A stretch of 35,287 nt of DNA. Source: Flavobacterium macacae. Its GTDB lineage: Bacteria; Bacteroidota; Bacteroidia; Flavobacteriales; Flavobacteriaceae. The stretch spans positions 1 through 35,287 of the forward strand of contig NZ_RQVR01000023.1 in the NCBI RefSeq assembly GCF_003865365.1, written 5' to 3'. The notes under the pieces were generated by a model. The model saw nothing but the letters and a program-made list of their open reading frames with translations. It ran no database searches and was not told the origin of the DNA. Positions 8,803 through 16,787 of the stretch are shown one piece after another. A program made the position numbers and the translations under genes. The stretch's first letter is position 1. Each line of letters opens with the position of its first letter.

Positions 8803-9597
8803 TTACTTCGCTAACTTCAATATTCTGTAAGCTCCCCTTGCTACAATTACGAATACAATAGCCCCAATAATCAAATCAGGATAACTTGAATTGAGCCAAT
8901 TAACTAAAAGACCAGCAACAATAACTCCCGAATTGATAATGACATCATTTGATGTGAATATCATCGAAGCCTGCATATGCGCTTCTTTACTTTTGTTCTT
9001 TTGTAAGAGATAAAGGCAAAATACGTTTGCAATCAATGCTAAAACTGAAACGACAATCATTGTTTTGAAATCGGGCATAGCTTCAATTCCCATAAAACGT
9101 CTGATCACTTCAACGAAACCTACAATAGCAAGTAAGACTTGGAAGTATCCTGCAAATCTGGCGATGTTGTTTTTTAGGGCGATTGTTCCACCAACAGCGA
9201 TTAATGCCAATGCGTAAACGACACTGTCTGCAAGCATATCCAAGCTATCGGCTATCAATCCCATTGAACCTGAAAAAATACCGAACAACATTTCCAGTCC
9301 AAAAAACAGGAAGTTGATAATCAACACGATCCAAAGTAATTTCCGTTGCTTGTTGCTTGTATCTGTTTCAACAACAAAATTGCTTTTTTCAGTTGAAACC
9401 AATGTCGTATTTAGGTTCAGTGTTCCCAAAGCCAAAAAAATTGGCTCTGGGTTTCCATTGTGATAAACGTCCAATTTTCTATTGGCTATATCAAATTCCA
9501 ATCCTTTTACCGTATCAAAGTCTTGCAGTTTCATACGGATTAATTGCTCCTCGCTTGGGCAATCCATTTTAGTTATATTGAATATGGTTTTTTCCAT
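8803..9597 (-). CDS. CDF-like cation transporter with N-terminal CPSEE domain
   Basis: The protein has 264 residues. Residues 1-70 form a small HMA-like domain with a single cysteine in MDCPSEEQ (residues 11-18). Residues about 86-262 form the membrane part of a cation diffusion facilitator with about six membrane spans. The TM2 metal site is ADSLDMLAD (D120, D124). In TM5 the usual His-x3-Asp is not present; the segment reads TSNDVIINSG, keeping D218 but no His. The protein also ends right after TM6 without the usual C-terminal cytoplasmic domain. Zinc, cadmium or cobalt efflux to the periplasm is the likely role, with uncertain selectivity. Its start lies 5 bp after the TonB-receptor stop, so it is the last gene of the leftward metal operon. 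Confidence 0.85.
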   Translation of the reverse strand: MEKTIFNITKMDCPSEEQLIRMKLQDFDTVKGLEFDIANRKLDVYHNGNPEPIFLALGTLNLNTTLVSTEKSNFVVETDTSNKQRKLLWIVLIINFLFFGLEMLFGIFSGSMGLIADSLDMLADSVVYALALIAVGGTIALKNNIARFAGYFQVLLAIVGFVEVIRRFMGIEAMPDFKTMIVVSVLALIANVFCLYLLQKNKSKEAHMQASMIFTSNDVIINSGVIVAGLLVNWLNSSYPDLIIGAIVFVIVARGAYRILKLAK

Positions 9598-9602
9598 TTG
9601 TT

Positions 9603-11774
9603 TTAAAGCTTGAATTTTATTCCTCCGTTAATCACAAATCCGTCCAAAGGTGCATAAATGTCTCTAAAAACCGGATTGGTTATTGTTCCTGTATAAATGC
9701 TACCAAAGCGTGTTTGTCGGGTGTCAAGGAAGTTTTCAAAGTTGATGTACAGAGAAAATCTTTCCCAAATCTTTTCAGCCATAAATCCGGTAATAAAGTA
9801 ACCTTCGCCCGTAGTTCCATTATTCAGTTTTTGAGGACTGAAGTAATAGGCTTCCAGACCAACTTTCCATTTGTCTTCTATTTCATACATCAGGATGGAA
9901 TTAATGCGGTGTTTTGGCGTTAAAGGACTTTCTACAGTCGTTCCATTTTGGTTTAATCGAGCATCTGTATAAGTGTATCCCAAAAATAATTTCAAATCAT
10001 CGTAACCAATTTTAATATTGGTTTCTGTTCCTTTGGTATGGATGTAGCCCGGAGAATTAACGAACTGATACAGATTTGCAGAGGGGTTTTCAAGTAACAA
10101 AGGATTATCCAAATAGGTGTAAAAGAATAATTGGTTTATGCTAAATGACCAATCTTCTCCAATATAGGTGCGGTAATTGATGTCTGCATTTGCTCCATAA
10201 CTTTTTTCCAATTTATTGGTCTTGTCGTCAATAGGCATTACATTTTGATATTGTAGGCGTTCGCTTTCTTCTGTAAAAATGGTTGGTGATTTATACCCAA
10301 ATCCACCTCCAATACGTGAAGTCAATCCGTTTGCAATCTTAAACAATGCAGATACTCTTGGCAAAAATACAGCTCCGTAATCTATCACGTAATCCGTTCT
10401 TAAACCCGCTTCTAATTGAAGCCAATCAGTAGCCTTAAAAGAATTTTGAACGAAAGCTCCGAATGTGTTTTGGCTGTAATCCCTCAACGGAAATGCAGTA
10501 ATCTGCTTTTCTTTAAAATTGTCTGTCCAAATATTGACCCCTGCTACCCATTCCGATTTTTCTGTACTGTTGGTATAATTTGCTTCTGTAAAAGTTGCGG
10601 TTTGTGTTCCCTCAAACTGATAGTTGGGAATTGTTGTATTTCGGTTAAAATAACTCACGCTGTTTTTAATTTGAAAAGAACTTTTTTCATTAATCAAATG
10701 GTCGAAAACAAATTGAGTGGAATAGCGTTGTGTTTTATTTTTCTCGAAATACTGATGCGTGTTATCTCCTTTACCTTTGATGTAAAGCATATCACCTCCC
10801 AAACGGTTTTCGATAGTTGTATTGACACCGAAATTCATTTTTGTTTTATCATTGAAATAAACAAACAATTTAGGGTTCAGTACAAAACGTTCAAATTTTG
10901 GAATGGCAGAAAAACCAATTTTTGCAGGGTCGTAAGCTCCGTTTCTATTATGCGAAGCAAATATGGTTGTTCCGATTTTCTTAAACTTCTGTCCGTAAAA
11001 ACCGTTGATGTCTAAACCTCCGCCTGATGTTCCGTTTAAATGAAAACGCAAATCCCTTTCTTCCGTTGGTGTCTTGGAAATCAGGTTTACCAAACCTGCT
11101 ATTGCTCCACCACCATACAGCGTAGATGTAGAACCTTTGATAACTTCAACCTGCTTTAAGTCAAGCGGTGGAATTTGCAACAAACCTAATCCGCTTGAAG
11201 CACCCGAAAAAATAGGAAAGCCGTCTTTCAAGATTTGCGTATATCTTCCGTCAAGTCCTTGAATACGGATACTTGCATTGGCACTTGTGGGCGAAGTGGT
11301 TTGTACGTGAATACCTGTACTTTCCGCCAAGAGCATACGAATATCCCCAGGTTTCATATTGCCTTTTTCGCCCAATTCTTCACTTCCGATAAATTCAATG
11401 CGGGTAGGAATATTTTGTATGCTCCTTGTACTTCTTGTAGAAGATATAACCACTTCCTCTAACTCCTCTGAACTTTCTTTGAGTAAGATTTCAATAACGC
11501 TGGTGTCCTTTAATGGAAATTCCAATGTATCAATACGTTCATTAAAGCCTACGTAACTAAAATGTATTTCCTGTACACCGTCAGGAACATTTACTATTAT
11601 GATTTGACCATTTTCGTTGGATGTCGCTGCAAGCGAGGTTCCTTTTATAGATGCCGTCACACCAATCAAAGGATCTTTGTTTTCACTGTTTCTAATAACA
11701 GCATTTAAATTGTTTTGTGCAAATACACAGAGATTTAGTGTCATAAAAAATGACATAAAGAGTATTTTTTTCAT
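9603..11774 (-). CDS. TonB-dependent receptor with CarboxypepD_reg-like head
   Basis: An outer-membrane beta-barrel transporter of 723 residues from the ATG at 11774. I prefer this start to 11831 because it places a signal peptide (MKKILFMSFFMTLNLCVFAQ) first. Residues about 21-100 form the CarboxypepD_reg-like domain common in Bacteroidota receptors. The plug follows (IRIQGLDGRYTQILKDGFPI, then VEVIKGSTSTLYGGGAIAGL), then a barrel of about 500 residues ending GGIKFKL. Such receptors import metal chelates, cobalamin or other ligands using TonB energy. Its place between a Zn/Cd ATPase with its DUF6660-type protein and a CDF-like exporter suggests a metal or metal-chelate ligand, but the sequence does not show which. 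No SusD-like partner is present. Confidence 0.9.
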   Translation of the reverse strand: MKKILFMSFFMTLNLCVFAQNNLNAVIRNSENKDPLIGVTASIKGTSLAATSNENGQIIIVNVPDGVQEIHFSYVGFNERIDTLEFPLKDTSVIEILLKESSEELEEVVISSTRSTRSIQNIPTRIEFIGSEELGEKGNMKPGDIRMLLAESTGIHVQTTSPTSANASIRIQGLDGRYTQILKDGFPIFSGASSGLGLLQIPPLDLKQVEVIKGSTSTLYGGGAIAGLVNLISKTPTEERDLRFHLNGTSGGGLDINGFYGQKFKKIGTTIFASHNRNGAYDPAKIGFSAIPKFERFVLNPKLFVYFNDKTKMNFGVNTTIENRLGGDMLYIKGKGDNTHQYFEKNKTQRYSTQFVFDHLINEKSSFQIKNSVSYFNRNTTIPNYQFEGTQTATFTEANYTNSTEKSEWVAGVNIWTDNFKEKQITAFPLRDYSQNTFGAFVQNSFKATDWLQLEAGLRTDYVIDYGAVFLPRVSALFKIANGLTSRIGGGFGYKSPTIFTEESERLQYQNVMPIDDKTNKLEKSYGANADINYRTYIGEDWSFSINQLFFYTYLDNPLLLENPSANLYQFVNSPGYIHTKGTETNIKIGYDDLKLFLGYTYTDARLNQNGTTVESPLTPKHRINSILMYEIEDKWKVGLEAYYFSPQKLNNGTTGEGYFITGFMAEKIWERFSLYINFENFLDTRQTRFGSIYTGTITNPVFRDIYAPLDGFVINGGIKFKL

Positions 11775-11861
11775 TATATGAAAAATTATTAATGTTTGAA
11801 AAATAAGAATTGACGGTTTGTAGCACCGCAATTTGTTATTGTGCCGAAGACACTAAAAACA

Positions 11862-12173
11862 TTAATTAATCTTAGGCGGTTGCCAAATGGAAGAGAAGAA
11901 GTCTGAAACAGCTGACGCAGTTATTACACCTAATTTCTTTTTAGGTTGTTGGACATAATTGGATGTTAAAGCATAAAAAGAAGTAATTACAAATCCAGTA
12001 CAGGTATTGCATTTAGAAAAAGGCGAGCAACATTCCATACCGCAACCGTCGCTATCTTCTTCCTGACTATTTGTTGTTTGATGTATAACGTCAAAGCATT
12101 TATCTTCCATAAAGCCTGGCAAGGTCGATAAGACCAAGACCATTAATGCTAATATGAATGATAAATGCTTCAT
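11862..12173 (-). CDS. Small exported Cys-rich protein, DUF6660-type, IWQPPK tail
   Basis: A 103-residue protein with an N-terminal signal peptide (MKHLSFILALMVLVLSTLPG), a Cys-rich centre (CGMECC, CNTC; residues about 44-58), and a C-terminal SSIWQPPKIN. The cysteine cluster and tail match the small DUF6660 family often found beside metal-resistance genes in Bacteroidota; its function is not established to my knowledge. It lies 82 bp downstream of the Zn/Cd ATPase gene and about 87 bp upstream of the TonB receptor start. A TATATTTG box (minus strand, 12178-12185) lies only 4 bp upstream of the ATG and could be the minus-7 element of its own promoter with a near-leaderless transcript. Periplasmic or surface metal binding is a reasonable guess. 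Confidence 0.75.
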   Translation of the reverse strand: MKHLSFILALMVLVLSTLPGFMEDKCFDVIHQTTNSQEEDSDGCGMECCSPFSKCNTCTGFVITSFYALTSNYVQQPKKKLGVITASAVSDFFSSIWQPPKIN

Positions 12174-12254
12174 TTTACAAATATATTAAAAACTACGTTA
12201 CAACTTCTCCCTCAATTAAATTCACTCCCTATTTTTCATAAATTGACTTGTCCG

Positions 12255-14306
12255 TTAAAATTTCATTCGTTGTATGCGTACTGCGTTTAAAATTGCTAAT
12301 AAAGCCACTCCCACATCAGCAAAGACGGCTTCCCACATTGTAGCCAAACCACCTGCTCCCAGAACTAATACAATTCCTTTTACCACAAATGCCAATGTGA
12401 TATTCTGCCAAACAATTTTCTTAGTTTGTTTACCGATATTGATTGCCATCGGTATTCTACTCGGTTTATCATCTTGAATAACTACATCGGCTGTTTCTAT
12501 AGTAGCATCGCTTCCTAAACCGCCCATTGCAATACCCACATCACTCAAAGCTACTACAGGTGCATCGTTCACACCATCGCCTACAAATGCTACAGTTTCG
12601 TTTTTGGATTTGATTTCTTTTACTTTATTTACTTTATCTTCAGGTAGTAAATCGCCAAAGGCATTATTAATTCCTAATTTATCTGCAACAAATTTTACTA
12701 CGGTGCTTTTATCTCCGCTCAACATTGTGATTTTTACTCCTAATCCTTTTAACTTGTCAATAGTTAGCTGTGCATCTTCCTTTATACTGTCGGCAATGGT
12801 AATGTAACCTGCAAATTTTCCATCGTAAGCAATGGCAATTAAGGTATAAACAATTGTGGTTGGGTCTAAATCATAATTGATGTTGAATTTATCCATCAAT
12901 TTAAAATTTCCTACCAATAATTCTTTTCCATTTACATTGGCTTTCAAACCATGACCTGCAATTTCTTCTGTATTTTCTAACTTTATCGAGCTATCAATTT
13001 CACCTACATATTGATGGATAGCGGTAGCAACCGGATGTGTACTTTGACTTTCTAAAGCATTTACCATTTTCAGGATTTCCTCTTTATTAAATTCCGGTTT
13101 TAATACCACTTCTTGTACTTTGAAAACGCCCTCGGTCATTGTACCCGTTTTGTCCATCACTACGTTTTTAATATCGGCAATGGCATCTAAAAAGTTGCTT
13201 CCTTTAAACAAAATACCATTTTTGGAAGCAGCCCCAATTCCGCCAAAATAACCCAAAGGAATGCTTATGACCAAGGCACAAGGACAAGAAATAACTAAGA
13301 ATACCAATGCTCTGTACAACCATTGACTAAATAAATAATCGCTCACAAAAAAATAAGGTATTATGGTAATTAGCACTGCCAACAATACAACAATCGGTGT
13401 GTAGATTTTTGCAAATTTGCGAATGAATAATTCTGTTGGTGCTTTTTGTGCGGTTGCATTTTGTACCAATTCCAAAATTTTAGAAAGCTTGCTATCGGTA
13501 TAAGCGGTGGTTACTTTTACCTGTGCAACGGTTGTTAGGTTTATCATTCCTGCCAATACGGTTTCGCCTTTGGTTTTGGTGTCTGGCTTACTTTCTCCTG
13601 TAAGTGCTGCTGTATTGAATGAAGCGGTTTCGGATAATAATTCTCCATCTAGTCCTAATTTTTCTCCGGGTTTTAATTGAATTATATTGCCAATACTTGC
13701 GGTTTCTGCTTTTATGGTTTTAGCTTGATTATTTTCTAAAATAGTTACTTCATCTGGTCTTTGATCGAGCAACGTTTTAATATTGGCTTTCGCTCTTGTT
13801 ACAGCTAAGGTTTGGAATACTTCGCCAACGGCATAAAATAACATTACAGCAACACCTTCAGGATATTCGCCAATGGCAAAAGCTCCGATGGTTGCAATGC
13901 TCATTAATAAAAATTCTGAAAATACATCGCCTTTTCTGATGCTTTCAAATGCTTCTTTAATTACGGGTAATCCAACTGGTACATACGCTACTACATACCA
14001 AACAATTCTTACCCAACCTGTAAACCAAGATTGCGACACCCAATTATCGAAAGCAATGGCTATCATCAATAATACAAAACTGATGATAGCAGGTAAAAAC
14101 ATTTGAAAGGTAGATTTATCGGTACTTCCGTGGTTATGACCGTCATCATCGGCGTGTTCGTGGTTGTGTCTATCATCGTCGTGATGTTTTTCCAATAGCA
14201 TTTTAGCATCGGCATCGGTATATATTTTTTCTTCTTGAGGTGTGCAACAAAGCTGTTTGCCTTGTGCATCGTAAGTATGCTTGTGATTTTTATCTATATT
14301 TATCAT
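12255..14306 (-). CDS. zntA: Zn/Cd/Pb-type P1B-2 heavy-metal ATPase
   Basis: A complete P-type ATPase of 683 residues. The N-terminus has no HMA fold but a Cys pair (CC at 20-21) and a His/Asp-rich stretch (HHDDD to HNHG, residues 41-60) that would bind zinc or cadmium. The membrane CPC motif is at 341-343 (SCPCALVISIPLGYFGG), a context typical of Zn/Cd pumps. The phosphorylation site DKTGT starts at D385, the HP dipeptide is at 424-425, GDGVND is at 576-581, and the TM8 aspartate typical of Zn/Cd/Pb pumps is in ADVGVALL (D664). It would move divalent metal from cytosol to periplasm, feeding the RND pump encoded upstream in the same operon. Its start is 5 bp after the transglutaminase-like gene. 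Confidence 0.92.
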   Translation of the reverse strand: MINIDKNHKHTYDAQGKQLCCTPQEEKIYTDADAKMLLEKHHDDDRHNHEHADDDGHNHGSTDKSTFQMFLPAIISFVLLMIAIAFDNWVSQSWFTGWVRIVWYVVAYVPVGLPVIKEAFESIRKGDVFSEFLLMSIATIGAFAIGEYPEGVAVMLFYAVGEVFQTLAVTRAKANIKTLLDQRPDEVTILENNQAKTIKAETASIGNIIQLKPGEKLGLDGELLSETASFNTAALTGESKPDTKTKGETVLAGMINLTTVAQVKVTTAYTDSKLSKILELVQNATAQKAPTELFIRKFAKIYTPIVVLLAVLITIIPYFFVSDYLFSQWLYRALVFLVISCPCALVISIPLGYFGGIGAASKNGILFKGSNFLDAIADIKNVVMDKTGTMTEGVFKVQEVVLKPEFNKEEILKMVNALESQSTHPVATAIHQYVGEIDSSIKLENTEEIAGHGLKANVNGKELLVGNFKLMDKFNINYDLDPTTIVYTLIAIAYDGKFAGYITIADSIKEDAQLTIDKLKGLGVKITMLSGDKSTVVKFVADKLGINNAFGDLLPEDKVNKVKEIKSKNETVAFVGDGVNDAPVVALSDVGIAMGGLGSDATIETADVVIQDDKPSRIPMAINIGKQTKKIVWQNITLAFVVKGIVLVLGAGGLATMWEAVFADVGVALLAILNAVRIQRMKF

Positions 14307-14311
14307 CCGCT

Positions 14312-15061
14312 TTAATTTTTGATATTCGTGTACGTTTTTCCGTTTCTTATTCCTTCCACGTTATTATTCATTATATGTCTAACGATATTCCGAAAAACAA
14401 ATCGCTCTATTTTATTTAATTTTTGTCGATGTTTTACATAAAATCCATCGGGTGTATCAAATACTCCAAAATCCTGATTGATGCCTTTGTCCTGAATAAA
14501 CGTGTTGTTGAGGCTCCATTCTATTGGCGGATTTTCAAAATTATCAGTATAAACTCCATAGCCACAAAAGGTAGTCTTACAATCACTGTTTTCTTCTTGT
14601 AATTTGGTCAGATAGGATTTATCTAAAATTACACCCTCTAAAAAATACCATTGTTCGTCCACCAATACTTCAACCCAACTATGTAAGATATTTTGAGGCG
14701 AAAGTTTATACCAAATACCTGTAATTGCTCCTTTTTGTAGGGCTTTGTCAATGGTAAACCCGTGAATACGGTTGGGTATTCCCGCTGCTCTTAACAAAGC
14801 CATTAGTAAAGTTGCTTTCGTATTACATTGCCCGTATCCGTCTTTCAGTATTTGCGATGCAGGAATATCGTCAGAAATATTATAACCAAACTTTATTTCA
14901 TCTCTTACAAAATTGTAAATACCTTTTATCCGGTAAGTCGTGTCAAAGTCTTTCCATTGCCTTCGCTCCACTAATTCCTGTATGGAAGGATGAGTATAAT
15001 CAAGTATTTTGGTTTCTTTAAGATAATTTTCCATAAAACTTTGTTTAAAAGCTGTCATCAT
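14312..15061 (-). CDS. Transglutaminase-like protein in the metal operon
   Basis: A soluble protein of about 250 residues with the transglutaminase/cysteine-protease-like core: the Cys in DGYGQCNTKATLLMALLRAAG (about residue 79 from this start), followed about 48 residues later by the His in LHSWVEVLV. The third position, usually Asp, reads WYFLEGVILD, a Glu, as I recall also for related bacterial sequences. There is no signal peptide, so it should be cytoplasmic. I chose the ATG at 15061; an ATG at 15034 (MENYLKETK) is equally likely and resembles the start of relatives, while a TTG at 15076 is less so. It sits between a Fur-family gene and the Zn/Cd ATPase with a 5-bp gap to the latter. Its role in metal resistance is unknown. 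Confidence 0.82.
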   Translation of the reverse strand: MMTAFKQSFMENYLKETKILDYTHPSIQELVERRQWKDFDTTYRIKGIYNFVRDEIKFGYNISDDIPASQILKDGYGQCNTKATLLMALLRAAGIPNRIHGFTIDKALQKGAITGIWYKLSPQNILHSWVEVLVDEQWYFLEGVILDKSYLTKLQEENSDCKTTFCGYGVYTDNFENPPIEWSLNNTFIQDKGINQDFGVFDTPDGFYVKHRQKLNKIERFVFRNIVRHIMNNNVEGIRNGKTYTNIKN

Positions 15062-15076
15062 AACAAAGGTAAACAA

Positions 15077-15107
15077 GGAGAGCTTGCAATACTATTGCAA
15101 ACTCTCC
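15077..15107 (-). promoter_or_regulatory. Near-perfect palindrome overlapping the fur stop (Fur-type operator or attenuator)
   Basis: The core 15084-15100 is TTGCAATACTATTGCAA, a perfect 8-1-8 palindrome. It extends outwards through GGAGAG and CTCTCC to 15-bp arms (15077-15091 and 15093-15107) with one mismatch. It includes the last codons and TAG stop of the Fur-family gene 15092-15514 and lies upstream of the transglutaminase-like gene. The core matches TTGCAATTGGATTGCAA at 21735-21751. It could be a Fur-family operator inside the operon or an RNA hairpin acting on the downstream genes. Confidence 0.5.
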
Positions 15108-15514
15108 TCTAAACATTGTTCACAAATACCTTTTCCAAATAGCCTTATTTCATCAATTCGGTATGCACTGCTTTCACTTTGTGGAATTGTGAAATCCTCC
15201 TTGCAAGTAGTCTGTTTGCAAATTTTACAGTAGAAGTGCAGATGCCAATCCTTGTGCGTTTTCTCATCACATTCATCGTGGCATAAAATATATTTAGTTG
15301 TGTTATTCTCCTGAATACTGTGTACAATGCCTTTTTCTTCAAAAGTCTTCAAAGTCCTATAAATAGTAACCCTGTCGGCTTTGTAAAAATGGCTTTCAAT
15401 TTCAGACAATGACATTGCTATCTGCTGCTGTTTCAAGAAGTCATACACCAAAATCCGCATACTGGTAGGATTGGTATTTTTATCTAAGAGTTTCTGTTCT
15501 ATGTTCTTGTTCAT
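15092..15514 (-). CDS. Fur-family metalloregulator (140 aa)
   Basis: The N-terminal winged helix reads from about residue 15 to 80 (TSMRILVYDFLKQQ, then ADRVTIYRTLKTFEEKGIVH, the family's recognition-helix region). The dimerisation domain contains the metal-linked segment KDWHLHFYCKICKQTTC and a C-terminal GICEQC, giving two CxxC pairs that normally hold a structural zinc. The family includes Fur, Zur, PerR and Mur; the zinc setting favours a Zur-like sensor, but the residues do not settle this. It is 11 bp downstream of the CzcB adaptor gene and within the pump operon. A palindrome overlaps its stop. It is about 30 percent-like in appearance to the other Fur protein at 21766-22173 by eye, so the two are paralogues, not duplicates. 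Confidence 0.88.
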   Translation of the reverse strand: MNKNIEQKLLDKNTNPTSMRILVYDFLKQQQIAMSLSEIESHFYKADRVTIYRTLKTFEEKGIVHSIQENNTTKYILCHDECDEKTHKDWHLHFYCKICKQTTCKEDFTIPQSESSAYRIDEIRLFGKGICEQCLEESLQ

Positions 15515-15525
15515 AACAAAACTAT

Positions 15526-16782
15526 TTAATGAGCATGTCCATCACCCGTATTGCTCAATTTCGCATTTACAAAAAATGCACCTTTTACAACGACATGTGT
15601 CCCTTCGGCAATTTTATTAACGGGTGTAATAGCCGTATAACCTAATTCCGTAGCACCTTTCATCACTTCTATCTTTTCAAAACGTGTGCCTTGTTTCGAA
15701 CCGTGGTTGTGACTTTCGCCTTCTTTATGTTCGTGAGGTTCTTCCTCCTTCTCTTTGACCAAAAAGATATAATATTTACCATCTGCATTGACAATTGCTT
15801 CATTTGGAACAGACGGACTCAAAGCTCCATCCAGATTTACTATACCTGTTATATTCATTCCGTCAATAAGTCCTATTTTATCTCCAATAACCTTACTGTG
15901 CACAGCAATAGTCTTGCTATTACTATTAAATGAAGAACCTATATTATATACTTCGGCAGTATATGTTTTGTTCGGGCTGTTTGTTACAATAAAGTCTATT
16001 TTCTGACCAACTTTGATTAAAGGAACGTCTTTTTCAAATACCTGTAAATCTAAATGCAAAGCACTGTTTTCAACCAGTTCTGCAATGGGCGAAGAGACAT
16101 CTACATAGCTTCCAATCTTGGCAAAAACGTTACTAACTATTCCATTTATGGGACTTGTAACTGTTAATGATGATTTAAGGGTGGAATTTGACAGTGAAGT
16201 CGGATTAATACCCATCAGCTGTATTTGTTGTTGCAATGATGCTTTTCGGGTCCTTAAAGTATTCAATTCGGTTGTAGCGCTTTGCAAATTCTTCTTTGCA
16301 CCTACATTCCCCTCGTTCAGGTCTCTTTGTCTTGTGACTTCTTGTTCTGCGAATACTATTCCGCTATTGATTGTTAGATATTCCTCCTGTAGCTGTATAA
16401 ATTGCGGATTGGAAATAGTAGCAATCGCTTGTCCTTTCTTTACATAATCTCCTATTTCTACATTAAGCGTTTTTATTATACCCCCGAACAGGGACGTAGC
16501 ATTAGCCTTATTCGTATTGGGCACTCTTAAAAATCCATTGGCTTTCATCGTGGCAGATAATTGTTTCTGTTCAATTGAACCGATTTCAATACCTACTGTT
16601 TTTATTTGCTCATCGGTAAGTGTGACCGCATTTTCTTCTTCGTGTTCATCTGATGATGTTTCCGACGGTGTATCGTGATTATGTCCATCTCCTTCTTTAT
16701 GATTGTTTGTACAGGCATAAAAAGAAATTAAAGCTCCAGCGATTAAAACGCCAAAAAATAACTTATTTATATTACGTTTCAT
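15526..16782 (-). CDS. czcB: RND periplasmic adaptor lipoprotein, CzcB/CusB-like
   Basis: A membrane-fusion protein of 418 residues. The N-terminus is a lipoprotein signal ending SFYAC with Cys24, followed by an acidic His-rich segment (HKEGDGHNHD). The barrel-sandwich halves are visible as GGIIKTLNVEIGDYVKKGQ (about 92-110) and SPINGIVSNVFAKIGSYVD (about 208-227), separated by a coiled-coil hairpin (about 120-195). A further His-rich insert (PHEHKEGESHNHG, about 350-365) is present near the C-terminus, and the protein ends GDGHAH. It would link the inner-membrane pump to the outer-membrane channel and may hand over metal through the His-rich segments. It starts 5 bp after the CzcA-CzcC fusion gene. 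Confidence 0.92.
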   Translation of the reverse strand: MKRNINKLFFGVLIAGALISFYACTNNHKEGDGHNHDTPSETSSDEHEEENAVTLTDEQIKTVGIEIGSIEQKQLSATMKANGFLRVPNTNKANATSLFGGIIKTLNVEIGDYVKKGQAIATISNPQFIQLQEEYLTINSGIVFAEQEVTRQRDLNEGNVGAKKNLQSATTELNTLRTRKASLQQQIQLMGINPTSLSNSTLKSSLTVTSPINGIVSNVFAKIGSYVDVSSPIAELVENSALHLDLQVFEKDVPLIKVGQKIDFIVTNSPNKTYTAEVYNIGSSFNSNSKTIAVHSKVIGDKIGLIDGMNITGIVNLDGALSPSVPNEAIVNADGKYYIFLVKEKEEEPHEHKEGESHNHGSKQGTRFEKIEVMKGATELGYTAITPVNKIAEGTHVVVKGAFFVNAKLSNTGDGHAH

Positions 16783-16787
16783 ATATC

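Noticed and set aside
10416..11015. 199-codon plus-strand open frame
   Set aside because: It is antisense to the TonB-dependent receptor, has unusual composition and no recognisable motif; a shadow frame.
11829..11845. GCAATTTGTTATTG upstream of the TonB receptor as a third Fur-type site
   Set aside because: Half-sites are incomplete and the spacing is 5 instead of 3, unlike the two matching palindromes.
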